Notes under the pieces: generated by a model
What the model was told of the DNA's origin: nothing
The model's input: the letters and a program-made list of their open reading frames with translations, nothing else
Databases searched by the model: none
Source: Actinoplanes octamycinicus
GTDB lineage: Bacteria > Actinomycetota > Actinomycetes > Mycobacteriales > Micromonosporaceae
Length of the DNA: 64,000 nucleotides
Reading direction: 5' to 3'
NCBI RefSeq assembly: GCF_014205225.1
Contig: NZ_JACHNB010000001.1
Location: 6,491,501-6,555,500 of the forward strand
Program-made: the position numbers and the translations under genes
Shown here: piece after piece, positions 42,549-50,093 of the stretch
Layout: every line of letters begins with the position of its first letter
Position numbering within the stretch: the first letter of the stretch is position 1

Positions 42549-43193
42549 TCAGACCGGCGGGCGGAACAGCGGCGTCACGCGGGCCCGCGGATCGGGGGCG
42601 ACCACCGCGTGCAGCAGGAAGTCGACCAGCTGCCGGGCGTGCCCGGCGGCCTCGGCGGCCAGCGCGGCGCGCCGCTCCGGCGGGGTGGTCAGCGCGTGCA
42701 TCATCGCCCCGCCGAGCAGGGTGTTGAGCAGCAGGGTGACCGAGGTCGCGGCCGGCAGCTCGCCCCGGTCGATGCCGCGGCGCACGATGGCCCGGGCCGC
42801 CTCGATCTGCGAATTGCGCAGCTGCACGTAGTGCTCGGCGACGCCCGGAATGCTCGCCGCCTCCAGGTTCAGCCGCAGCGCCGCCCGCCCGGCCGGCCCG
42901 GTGTAGATCTCGATGATCTGGGTCGCCAGCTGCACCAGGTCGCCGCGGAGCGTGCCGGTGTCGACATCGCTGACCGTGGCCAGCCTGCCGGTCAGCGCGT
43001 CGGTGAGCAGCTCCTCCTTGCTGGTCCAGCGCAGGTAGAGGGTGGCCTTCCCGATCCCGGCGCGGCGCGCGACCGTCTCCATCGCGAACCCGGCCCACCC
43101 GCCGTCCCCGAACACGTCCAGGGCGGCCTGGCTGATCCGGCGGTCCACCTCCGGGTCACGCGGCCGTCCCGGGCCCGCTGCCGTAGCGCTCAT
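42549..43193 (-). CDS. TetR family regulator
   Basis: A 214-residue TetR protein. The HTH is RISQAALDVFGDGGWAGFAM with KATLYLRWTSKEELL at the end of the DNA-binding domain. The helical ligand domain is of unknown specificity. The ATG at 43193 is preferred; a long upstream frame is antisense to the next gene. Upstream (43213-43234) TGCTGA and TCAGCA form an inverted repeat with a 10-base centre that may be its operator. The neighbour at 43235 is in the same direction, with only 41 bases between them. Confidence 0.92.
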   Translation of the reverse strand: MSATAAGPGRPRDPEVDRRISQAALDVFGDGGWAGFAMETVARRAGIGKATLYLRWTSKEELLTDALTGRLATVSDVDTGTLRGDLVQLATQIIEIYTGPAGRAALRLNLEAASIPGVAEHYVQLRNSQIEAARAIVRRGIDRGELPAATSVTLLLNTLLGGAMMHALTTPPERRAALAAEAAGHARQLVDFLLHAVVAPDPRARVTPLFRPPV

Positions 43194-43212
43194 GGCGAAT
43201 ACTCTCGCACAT

Positions 43213-43234
43213 TGCTGAACGTTCCTCGTCAGCA
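43213..43234. promoter_or_regulatory. Possible operator upstream of tetR
   Basis: Arms TGCTGA and TCAGCA around a 10-base centre, 20 bases before the TetR start. The repeat abuts the end of the HAD-domain gene. Confidence 0.35.
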
Positions 43235-43744
43235 TTAAACCGCGCCGAGGAACGCCGCTATCCGCCTGATGTCCCTGGGCCGGAGCCCGCAACTGCCGCT
43301 GGGCGCGACCAGCAGCGCCCGCCCGTCCCGCTCCGCGTCGCCGAGCCGCGGGTGCCGCTCGCGCGCCGCGCCGATCTCCTCGTCGTCCGTCCACACCAGC
43401 GGCCGTCCGCTGCCCAGCACCTCCAGCGCGGCGCGCGCCTTCATCTCGGCCCAGCTCAGATCGTTCGCCCGCGCCGGGAACGCGGTCCGGAACGGCCCGG
43501 CTGCCAGCGCGTCCTGAAGGTTCTGGATGTCGGTGCACCAGGTGCTGCACCACCGCACCTCAGCGAGCCGATCGTGGTGGATGCGGTTGATCGCGTCGAC
43601 GACACGAGGCTCCCACCGGATCCGATAGGAGTATTGATCGGCCGCCGACCACACCTGCACGACATGCGGTTCCCGCCGCCAGCCCGCGTAGTAGGCGTTG
43701 ACCACCCCGTCCACGTCGAGAAGCCACACCGGACGCCCGCTCAT
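43235..43744 (-). CDS. HAD-domain protein (Swiss-Army-Knife RNA-repair type)
   Basis: A 169-residue HAD-fold protein starting SGRPVWLLDVDGVVNAYY, with the two motif-I aspartates. It contains CSTWCTDIQNLQDAL and a late acidic motif VWTDDEEIGAA. The pattern resembles the stand-alone HAD domain found in Swiss-Army-Knife RNA-repair proteins and many actinomycete homologues; the substrate is not known. The ATG at 43744 is chosen over an upstream start with a charged tail. Confidence 0.75.
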   Translation of the reverse strand: MSGRPVWLLDVDGVVNAYYAGWRREPHVVQVWSAADQYSYRIRWEPRVVDAINRIHHDRLAEVRWCSTWCTDIQNLQDALAAGPFRTAFPARANDLSWAEMKARAALEVLGSGRPLVWTDDEEIGAARERHPRLGDAERDGRALLVAPSGSCGLRPRDIRRIAAFLGAV

Positions 43745-43824
43745 GTACGCCTCTTCATCCCTCCGCCGCATCGGTTCCGCTGAAGATCAAGGCGGTGACG
43801 CCATTCGCTAAACCACGATGTCGG

Positions 43825-43839
43825 TGAATGCAACATTCA
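43825..43839. promoter_or_regulatory. Palindrome in an AT-richer control region
   Basis: TGAATG-CAA-CATTCA has perfect 6-base arms. It lies in a 286-base region (43745-44030) of markedly lower GC than the rest of the window. A second weaker repeat, GTGAA/TTCAC, lies at 43920-43938. Both are upstream of the small membrane protein gene. Confidence 0.4.
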
Positions 43840-44030
43840 TCCCTACTCCTTCGTCTTTCTTTCCGTCCCGCCATGCTGTTTCGGACCCTGTCGGCTCCGT
43901 ACCGTGGAGACGTCGGTCGGTGAATGAAACAAGTTCACGCACAAACGAAACGGCACCCGCCTTGCCCGCGGATGCCGCCTTTCGTCCACCCACCCGCGGA
44001 CCCGCTGAGAGCCGAAGGGAAGGTAGCCCC

Positions 44031-44297
44031 ATGACCGTAACAAGAGGTCCCGACTCCAACAACGACAACTCTGCCGCCCGAACACATCCGGCAGTGCCGG
44101 GCGTTCCCCGTGCGGTCTGGATCGGCTTCGCTCTGATCACGGGTTTGCTGGTCGGCGTGGCCGCCGGCGTGTTGTCGGCAGCCGGCGGTGTCGCCGTCCC
44201 GCTGGCCGTCCTTGCCGGTGGCGGAGCCTGCGGAAGTGCCATTCTGCTCGTGCTGGCGATCGTCCGATATGCCACCGAAGGGTGGCAGTCCTCCTGA
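44031..44297 (+). CDS. Small membrane protein, 88 residues
   Basis: A short protein with a polar N-terminus of about 25 residues and two hydrophobic helices (VWIGFALITGLLVGVAAGV and VPLAVLAGGGACGSAILLVL). No family is recognised. The ATG at 44031 follows AAGGGAAGG. The long AT-rich leader upstream, with palindromes, suggests specific regulation. Confidence 0.65.
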   Translation: MTVTRGPDSNNDNSAARTHPAVPGVPRAVWIGFALITGLLVGVAAGVLSAAGGVAVPLAVLAGGGACGSAILLVLAIVRYATEGWQSS

Positions 44298-44642
44298 TCA
44301 CGATGCGGTATTCCGACGCGACTGTGGATGGGTGCGCCGCGCGGTGGTTCTCGCGGATCATGCGCAGTTCTATGTTCAGGATGTTGCTGGGCAAGGGGGG
44401 ACTGAGCAGAGCGAGGATTACGACTGGCCCGAGGTGTGGTCTCGCACCGGCCGGCAAGCCCGCCGACGCCGGCGCGTCCCGTCGAGCCCGGGGCGTATCG
44501 CGCCTACCACCTGGACCTGTGGCCGAGCGCCGCAGTGACCGGCGTCGCGGTCATCCAGCGCGGAGACCGGGACGACGCGGCCCCTGGGTCGATGAGCCCG
44601 ATGACAGATGCGCAGTGGACGCTCGACCCGCCGGACGCACAG
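44298..44642 (+). pseudogene. Possible decayed gene
   Basis: This 345-base interval has no intact gene. Two neighbouring frames give protein-like segments, VVLADHAQFYVQDV in one and VEPGAYRAYHLDLWPSAAV in the other, as expected if one gene had suffered a frameshift between about 44430 and 44470. No family can be named. Confidence 0.3.
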
Positions 44643-45467
44643 TCATTCGTGGCCGAACCCGGCGACCAGCTGGGCGAGCGAGGCGGAATCGGTCAGCGGC
44701 ATCAGGTGGCCGGCGCCGTCGATCGTGGCGACCGTGGCGCCCGGGATCAGGCCGGCGAGGTGGGTGATCAGCCGGTGGACCGGGGGAGGGCTGGCGTCGC
44801 CCTGGACCAGCAGGACCGGAGGGCGCACCTTTCCCAGGTCGGCCGGCTCGACGGTCCAGGCGTCGACGGCGGGCATCTCCTCGGCGAAGAAGTACCGGCT
44901 GCGGGCGACCGCGTCGGCGACCGGCGCGACGCCGAGCGTCTCGGTCATCACCCGGCGGTGGCCGGGACCGCAGACCAGCGTCATGAACGTGTCGAAGGCG
45001 GCCGGCAGATCACCCCGTGCGGCGGCCGCCATCACCGAGCCGATCGCCGGACCGAACGCGGCCCGCAGCAACTCGTGGTCGACGGGGTCGACGAGCGGCG
45101 CGACCAGCGGCGGCTCGCACAGGGTGAGGGTGCGGACCGCCTCCGGGTGGTCGAGGGCCAGTTGGAGCGCCACTGTGGCTCCCGACGAGTGGGCGACCAC
45201 GTGCGCGGGTGCGGCGCCCAGGTGGTCGAGCAGTGCGGCGGCGTGCTCGCTGTGGCCGGCGACGGTCAGTCCGGCGGGTGCCGGGACACCGGTGTACCCG
45301 GCGCGCACCATCCGGATGACGCGGTGGTCCCGCAGTGCCGGCTCGGCGGCCAGCGGCGTGAACCAGTCGGCCAGCCCGCCGCCGTGGATCAGCAGCACGG
45401 GCTCGCCGTCGCCGCCGGAGTCGGTGTAGGCGACGGCGCGCCACCGGGTCAGAGTCGTCTGAGTCAT
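44643..45467 (-). CDS. Alpha/beta hydrolase
   Basis: A 274-residue alpha/beta-fold hydrolase. The oxyanion segment is LLIHGGGLADWFTPL, the nucleophile elbow is VVAHSSGATVALQLA, and the late histidine is in IDGAGHLMPL. The elbow reads AHSSG instead of GxSxG, which is still compatible with a serine nucleophile. Substrate unknown. It lies 24 bases after the VOC gene and is probably co-transcribed with it under the divergent TetR. Confidence 0.9.
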   Translation of the reverse strand: MTQTTLTRWRAVAYTDSGGDGEPVLLIHGGGLADWFTPLAAEPALRDHRVIRMVRAGYTGVPAPAGLTVAGHSEHAAALLDHLGAAPAHVVAHSSGATVALQLALDHPEAVRTLTLCEPPLVAPLVDPVDHELLRAAFGPAIGSVMAAAARGDLPAAFDTFMTLVCGPGHRRVMTETLGVAPVADAVARSRYFFAEEMPAVDAWTVEPADLGKVRPPVLLVQGDASPPPVHRLITHLAGLIPGATVATIDGAGHLMPLTDSASLAQLVAGFGHE

Positions 45468-45491
45468 GGTTCGTTCCTTCCGCGATGAGGA

Positions 45492-45875
45492 TCAGTCGGC
45501 GTAGAGGCGGATCTCGATGCCGTCCGGGTCGTGCAGGCCGACCAGCACCGATCCGCCCCGGTGCCCGGTGAGCACCCCGCCGTGCGGCTGGCCCAGCTCG
45601 TCCAGCCGCCGGCGCCACTGCTGGACGCCGTCCCGGGTCGGCACCCGGAGAGTGAGCAGGTCGAAGCCGGCCACCGCCGCGGCCCGAGCCGGGTCGTGGC
45701 GCAGCGCCAGGCCGAGCGAGCCACCGGCATCGCTGAGCGCCAGCCCCTTGACCACGCCGTCCTCGGTGAACTCGATGTCCACCCGCAGGCCGAGCACGGA
45801 CGTGTACCACCGGCGGCTGCGGTCGAGGTCGGCGACCGGGAGTTTGACGTGATGAACGCCGGACAGGTCGGGCAT
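45492..45875 (-). CDS. VOC family protein
   Basis: A 127-residue VOC protein with HHVKLPVADLDRSRRWYTSV at the N-terminus and VGLHDPDGIEIRLY at the C-terminus, where the Glu is the likely metal ligand. It is the first gene of a two-gene operon with the alpha/beta hydrolase, divergent from a TetR regulator. Two CTAG-armed palindromes lie in the shared region, so it is the likely regulated target. Confidence 0.9.
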   Translation of the reverse strand: MPDLSGVHHVKLPVADLDRSRRWYTSVLGLRVDIEFTEDGVVKGLALSDAGGSLGLALRHDPARAAAVAGFDLLTLRVPTRDGVQQWRRRLDELGQPHGGVLTGHRGGSVLVGLHDPDGIEIRLYAD

Positions 45876-45889
45876 CGGGCCACCCTTCG

Positions 45890-45905
45890 CTAGAAGCGCC
45901 TCTAG
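45890..45905. promoter_or_regulatory. TetR operator copy 1 (CTAG-armed)
   Basis: CTAGAAGCGCCTCTAG is a 16-base palindrome with CTAGA/TCTAG arms. It is repeated in improved form at 45913; together they fill the VOC/tetR divergent region. Confidence 0.7.
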
Positions 45906-45912
45906 TGAGTTA

Positions 45913-45928
45913 CTAGAGTAGGCTCTAG
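45913..45928. promoter_or_regulatory. TetR operator copy 2 (CTAG-armed)
   Basis: CTAGAGTAGGCTCTAG has perfect 6-base arms. It ends 3 bases before the tetR ATG and contains the TAGGCT -10-like box, so binding would silence tetR itself. Confidence 0.7.
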
Positions 45929-45931
45929 CGA

Positions 45932-46606
45932 ATGACGGACGGCGTCAAGCGAGCGACGAAACCCGACAGCGCCCCCGGCCCCCGCCGCACCCGGGCGGAG
46001 CAGGCCCGGGCCACCCGCCGGCGGATCGTGGCCGCGGCCGCCGAGCAGTTCCTCGCCCACGGCTACGGGGCGACGCTGCTGGACCAGGTCGCCGAGCGGG
46101 CCGGCGTCGCCGTGCAGACCGTGTATTTCCACTTCGGCAACAAGCGCACCCTGCTCAAACACGTGATGGACGTGGCGGCGGTCGGCGACGACGAGCCGTT
46201 GCCGCTGCTCGACCGGCCGTGGATCCAGCGGATCCGGCAGGAGCCCGACCCGCGGCGGATCATCGAGCTGTGGGTGGCCAACGGCCGGGAGATCCTGCAC
46301 CGGGTGGCCCCGCTGATGCGGGTGATGCGCGGCGCCACCGGCACCGACCCGGAGCTGGCCGCCCAGTGGCAGGTCAACCAGCAGCAGACCCGCGCCGCGC
46401 ACGGCCTGCTCGCCGAGCTGCTGGCGGCGCGCGGCGCGTTGCGCCCGGGGCTCGACGTCGACCAGGCTCGCGACATCGCCTTCGCGATCGGCAACGTCGA
46501 GACCTACCTGCAGTTCGCCGACGTCTGCGGCTGGACACCGGAGCAGTGGCAGGAGCGGATCACCGGCACGCTCGCCGCCGCACTGCTCCACGGAGCCGGC
46601 TGTTGA
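45932..46606 (+). CDS. TetR family regulator of the VOC/hydrolase operon
   Basis: A 224-residue TetR repressor with a basic 25-residue N-terminal extension. The HTH is RRRIVAAAAEQFLAHGYGAT, ending AVQTVYFHFGNKRTLL. The ligand domain is undefined. The likely leaderless mRNA and two adjacent palindromes indicate autoregulation and control of the divergent VOC and hydrolase genes. Confidence 0.92.
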   Translation: MTDGVKRATKPDSAPGPRRTRAEQARATRRRIVAAAAEQFLAHGYGATLLDQVAERAGVAVQTVYFHFGNKRTLLKHVMDVAAVGDDEPLPLLDRPWIQRIRQEPDPRRIIELWVANGREILHRVAPLMRVMRGATGTDPELAAQWQVNQQQTRAAHGLLAELLAARGALRPGLDVDQARDIAFAIGNVETYLQFADVCGWTPEQWQERITGTLAAALLHGAGC

Positions 46607-46632
46607 CCTTGCCGAGTCGCGGTGCCTAGTGT
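46603..46632 (+). promoter_or_regulatory. Promoter of the CBM2-like gene
   Basis: TTGACC (46603-46608, overlapping the tetR stop) and TAGTGT (46627-46632) are separated by 18 bases, a good sigma-70-type match. Transcription would start about 35 bases before the ATG at 46675. Confidence 0.45.
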
Positions 46633-46674
46633 GTGCTCGTTCACATATATCGACACAGGACGGTACTTCTTCCT

Positions 46675-47337
46675 ATGGCGCGTTCCGGGTTCCGGGAGGG
46701 CGGCTTCCGCGACGGCGTACGGGATCTGCTGCCCTGGGCGCCCACCGTCGTGGGTGTCAGCGTCCTGCTGTCGATGCTGGTCCTGACCTTGATCCGGCTG
46801 TCCCCGGCCGAGCACCGCGACGACCTCACGCTCGACCCGGTCCCGCCGCCATCGCCGCCGTTGAAGACCGCGATCGTCGCGCCGTCCCCGGCCGCCACGA
46901 CGCCGTCGTCCGCGCGGCCCCCGGTCACGCGGTCCGCCTACTCCCGGCGGCCGGTCACCTGGTCGCCGTCGACCGCCACCCCGTCGCCGCGGCCCACCAC
47001 GACCCGCCCCGCACCCCCGGCGGTCACCGGCCGTTACGGCGTCGTCGGCACCTATGACGCCGAGTTCATCGGCGAAGTCACCATCAGCAACGTCACCGGC
47101 GAGCCCCGGGACTGGACGGTCACGCTGCGCTTCCCGGCCAACGTCGGCGACCTGCGCACCTCGTGGGTCGAGTCCGCCCCGCAGGCCACCCTGAGCCGCT
47201 CCGGCGACACCTTCGTCTGGCGGTCCGGCGTGCCGGTCGAGCCGAGGTCCAGCGTGGTGCTCCGCTTCCAGTTCGCCCGAACCGGCACCGGCGACCGCCC
47301 CGCCACCTGCACGGTCAACGCCACGCGCTGCACCTGA
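46675..47337 (+). CDS. Membrane-anchored protein with CBM2-like domain
   Basis: A 220-residue exported protein. It has a basic N-terminus, a single hydrophobic anchor (PTVVGVSVLLSMLVLTLI) and a Pro/Ser/Thr-rich linker (about 60-120). The C-terminal beta-sandwich resembles a bacterial cellulose-binding module of family 2 (EVTISNVTGEPRDWTVTLRF; end TCTVNATRCT). The aromatic surface residues of true CBM2 are sparse, so carbohydrate binding is not assured. It probably sits on the outer face of the membrane. Confidence 0.78.
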   Translation: MARSGFREGGFRDGVRDLLPWAPTVVGVSVLLSMLVLTLIRLSPAEHRDDLTLDPVPPPSPPLKTAIVAPSPAATTPSSARPPVTRSAYSRRPVTWSPSTATPSPRPTTTRPAPPAVTGRYGVVGTYDAEFIGEVTISNVTGEPRDWTVTLRFPANVGDLRTSWVESAPQATLSRSGDTFVWRSGVPVEPRSSVVLRFQFARTGTGDRPATCTVNATRCT

Positions 47338-47434
47338 CCGGCGACCGGAGCACGCGGAACGGTCAGGTCCGCTCGGGCTCCGCCGATCATGCCGTCTCGG
47401 CTACTCTCCAGGCACTCGATCGCAGGAGGCACCA

Positions 47435-47638
47435 ATGGGTCTGTCGGGCCGGGACTGTCCGGACTGCCGCCGCAGCGTCCGCGAGCCGTTCGAGAAGACG
47501 GTCACCGGACGTGAGGTCTGTCCGGACTGCGCCAACGCCCTGTTCATGGGCTCAGCCGCCGGCGCGATCACCGGCGACGCCGGTTCCGGCTACGGCGTGT
47601 GGGCCATGCTCATGCGCAAGATCCGCCGCAACAGCTGA
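47435..47638 (+). CDS. Small zinc-ribbon protein
   Basis: A 67-residue protein with two CPDC knuckles (DCPDCRRSV and VCPDCANAL) that should bind one zinc, followed by a Gly/Ala-rich tail. The ATG follows a strong GGAGG. The function is unknown; such ribbons bind nucleic acid or other proteins. A 3'-end hairpin element lies just after its stop. Confidence 0.75.
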   Translation: MGLSGRDCPDCRRSVREPFEKTVTGREVCPDCANALFMGSAAGAITGDAGSGYGVWAMLMRKIRRNS

Positions 47639-47644
47639 CCGCCA

Positions 47645-47671
47645 GGACAAGACCCATTTCCGGTACGAGGT
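47645..47671 (+). repeat. 3'-end hairpin element, copy C
   Basis: GGACAAGACCCATTTCCGGT followed by ACGAGG, starting 6 bases after the zinc-ribbon stop, in the same orientation as the gene. The left arm has one change that weakens the stem. Confidence 0.65.
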
Positions 47672-47748
47672 AAGCGGGTGTGCGCGGTCCGTTCCGCGCG
47701 CCCGGAAAGCGCGGGGAAGGGCAACTGCTTCGACAGGCGGCGGCGAGA

Positions 47749-47820
47749 AGCGGCGGCGGTGGGGAGCGGCGGCTTCGGCAAGCGGCGGTGGACAGCGGCT
47801 GCTCCGAAAGGCAGCGGCCG
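47749..47820. repeat. Short GC-rich tandem-like repeats
   Basis: AGCGGCGG or close variants recur at 47749, 47765, 47781, 47794 and 47813, about every 16 bases, in an intergenic stretch between the zinc-ribbon gene and a convergent GAF-like gene. No gene is seen here. Confidence 0.4.
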
Positions 47821-47861
47821 TGGGCGTCCGCCCCGGAACGCGCGCTCGGTGGCCCTGCGGA

Positions 47862-48290
47862 TCACGCCGGTCGGCCGAGGATGGTGAGGTCGCGGCGGCG
47901 GATGGTCCGGGACAGTGCGGCCATCGTCTCGTAGAACGGCTCGTCGGCCGGCTCGCCCAGCCGGACCAGCCGCCCGATCTGCGCCCCGACCCGGGGCAGC
48001 AGCTCGGCCACCGGCGCGGACTGCCGGAACGGCCGGTCGTGGTGCAGGCACAGCACCCCGCTCCGATGCTCGTCGACCGGCAGCGGGACGCTGACCGACG
48101 CCGTCGGGCACTCGAGGCCCGTTCGCGGGCACTCGGGCCGGCCGAAGCTCGCCGCGGCGATGACTCGCTCGCCGGCGGCGATCCGGATCGTGGCGGCCGC
48201 CGACATGCTCTCGCCCACCATCCGGGCGATCACCCGCAGGTCGCCGGCCAGGACCCGGTCGGCGTCGGAATCGGCGCGGCTGCTGATCAC
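47862..48290 (-). CDS. GAF-like domain protein
   Basis: A 142-residue soluble protein. Its pattern (IARMVGESMSAAATIRIAAG, then VSVPLPVDEHRSGVLCLHHD) resembles a compact GAF sensor domain with two cysteine-bearing loops (ECPRTGLECPTA). There is no output domain, so it may act on a partner. The GTG at 48290 follows a strong GAGGAG. It lies 106 bases after the acyl-CoA ligase gene on the same strand. Confidence 0.55.
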   Translation of the reverse strand: MISSRADSDADRVLAGDLRVIARMVGESMSAAATIRIAAGERVIAAASFGRPECPRTGLECPTASVSVPLPVDEHRSGVLCLHHDRPFRQSAPVAELLPRVGAQIGRLVRLGEPADEPFYETMAALSRTIRRRDLTILGRPA

Positions 48291-48396
48291 GGATTCTCCT
48301 CGGGCTGCGGGGACGGTGGACTGGCCCGACCATCGCCCCGCGCCCGGGTTTCCTGAAGCCTTCCGGCCAGGACGGGACCAAGGTCCCGAACCGCCC

Positions 48397-50019
48397 TCAG
48401 TCCGGCAGCCGGTACCCGGCGAACCGGTCGCGCAGCGCCTTCTTGGAGAACTTGCCGACGCTGGTCTTCGGCACCTCGTCGATGAACTCGATCGCGTCCG
48501 GCAGCCACCACTTGGCGACCCGCGGCGTCAGGAACTCCAGCAGCTCGTCCGCGGTCACCGCCGCGCCCGGCTTGCGCACCACGCAGGCGAGGGGCCGCTC
48601 CGACCACTTCTCGTGCGGGACGCCGATCACCGCCGCCTCGGCGACCGCCGGGTGCGCCATCAGCTCGTTCTCCAGCTCCACCGAGCTGATCCACTCGCCG
48701 CCGGACTTGACCAGGTCCTTGGTCCGGTCGACCAGGCGCACCGAGCCGTACCGGTCGATCGCGGCGACGTCGCCGGTCTTCAGCCAGCCGTCCGCGGTGA
48801 ACTGGGCGTCGCCCTCGCCCCGGTAGTAGTCCCGGGCGATCCACGGGCCGGCCGCCTGCAGCTCACCGGTCGCCGTGTCGTCCCAGGGCAGTTCCTCCCC
48901 GGTGTCCGGGTCGGTGATCCGCAGCTCGACCAGCGGCGCGGCGACGCCCTGCCGGGCCCGGGCGTCGGCCTGCTCGTCCTCGGTGCGGCCGTCCAGGTGC
49001 GAGCGCGGGCTGCCCACCGTGGCGACCGGGGACGTCTCGGTCATGCCCCAGGCGTGCAGCAGCGGGAGCCCGATCGCGGCGCGGTACGCCTCGGACAGCG
49101 CGCGCGGAGCGGCCGAGCCGCCGCAGGCGACCACCCGCAGCGCGGACAGGTCGTGCGCGCCGAGCAGCGGCAGCATGCCCATCCAGATGGTCGGGACGCC
49201 GCCGGTGACCGTGACCCGGTGCCGGGCGAGCTGGGCGGCGATCGCCTCCGGCTGCATGTTCGGGCCGGGGAAGATCAGGTCGCTGCCGGCCAGCACCGCG
49301 CCGTACGGGATCCCCCAGGCGTTGGCGTGGAACATCGGCACGACCGGGAGCACCACGTCCCGCTCGGACAGCCCGAACGCGTCGGCGGTCAGCGTGAACA
49401 GCGAGTGCAGCACCGCCGACCGGTGGCTGTAGACCACGCCTTTCGGGTTGCCGGTGGTCCCGGAGGTGTAACACATCGCCGCGGCCCGGTTCTCGTCGGC
49501 GACCTCGAACCGGCCGGTGACCGGGTCCGCGGCGGCGAGCAGCGTCTCGTAGTCGTGCACCCGCGGATCGTCCGGGATCTCGCAGGCCGCCCCGTCGTCG
49601 ATCACCACGATCGCCCGGACCGTGGCCAGCTGGTCCATCAGCGGCCGGAACACCGGCAGCAACGACCGGTCGACGAAGACCACCTCGTCCTCGGCGTGGT
49701 TCACGATGTAGACCAACTGCTCGGCGAAGAGCCGGATGTTCAGTGTGTGCAGCACCCGCCCGGTGCACGGCGCGGCCAGGTAGAGCTCCAGATGCCGGTC
49801 GGTGTTCCAGCAGAAGGTGCCGACCCGCCCGCCGGCGGAGACGCCGAGGGTGTCGAGCATGGTGGCGAGCCGCCGCACCCGGCCGGCCCACTCGGCGATC
49901 GTGGTGTCCCGTTCCCGGCCGACCTCGGCGGTGACCAGGCGTTTGTGCCCGAAGAGCTGCTCCGCCCGGTGGAACAGGTGGGGCAGGGTGAGCGGCCGGT
50001 CCTGCATCAATCCGAGCAC
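48397..50019 (-). CDS. Long-chain fatty-acid-CoA ligase family (AMP-forming)
   Basis: A 540-residue acyl-adenylate-forming enzyme of the FadD type. The P-loop-like motif is MCYTSGTTGNPKGV, the core A5 region contains WGMTETSP, and the C-terminal catalytic lysine is in KTSVGKFSKKALR. It activates a carboxylate with ATP and transfers it to CoA. The GTG at 50019 follows GGGAGG; an upstream ATG gives a tail without family similarity. It is divergent from a second, paralogous ligase across a 74-base gap containing GTTA/TAAC arms around ATGGGGTC. Confidence 0.92.
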   Translation of the reverse strand: MLGLMQDRPLTLPHLFHRAEQLFGHKRLVTAEVGRERDTTIAEWAGRVRRLATMLDTLGVSAGGRVGTFCWNTDRHLELYLAAPCTGRVLHTLNIRLFAEQLVYIVNHAEDEVVFVDRSLLPVFRPLMDQLATVRAIVVIDDGAACEIPDDPRVHDYETLLAAADPVTGRFEVADENRAAAMCYTSGTTGNPKGVVYSHRSAVLHSLFTLTADAFGLSERDVVLPVVPMFHANAWGIPYGAVLAGSDLIFPGPNMQPEAIAAQLARHRVTVTGGVPTIWMGMLPLLGAHDLSALRVVACGGSAAPRALSEAYRAAIGLPLLHAWGMTETSPVATVGSPRSHLDGRTEDEQADARARQGVAAPLVELRITDPDTGEELPWDDTATGELQAAGPWIARDYYRGEGDAQFTADGWLKTGDVAAIDRYGSVRLVDRTKDLVKSGGEWISSVELENELMAHPAVAEAAVIGVPHEKWSERPLACVVRKPGAAVTADELLEFLTPRVAKWWLPDAIEFIDEVPKTSVGKFSKKALRDRFAGYRLPD

Positions 50020-50093
50020 GTGCGCCTCCCGACATCGATCGCCACCGTTAATGGGGTCTAACAATCCGGTGCCGGGCGGGTCAAGATGGGGTC

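Noticed and set aside
44436..45488. Plus-strand frame opposite the alpha/beta hydrolase
   Set aside because: No domain, and composition typical of antisense; the minus-strand hydrolase has nucleophile and histidine motifs. Only its first part (before 44640) was kept as a possible remnant.
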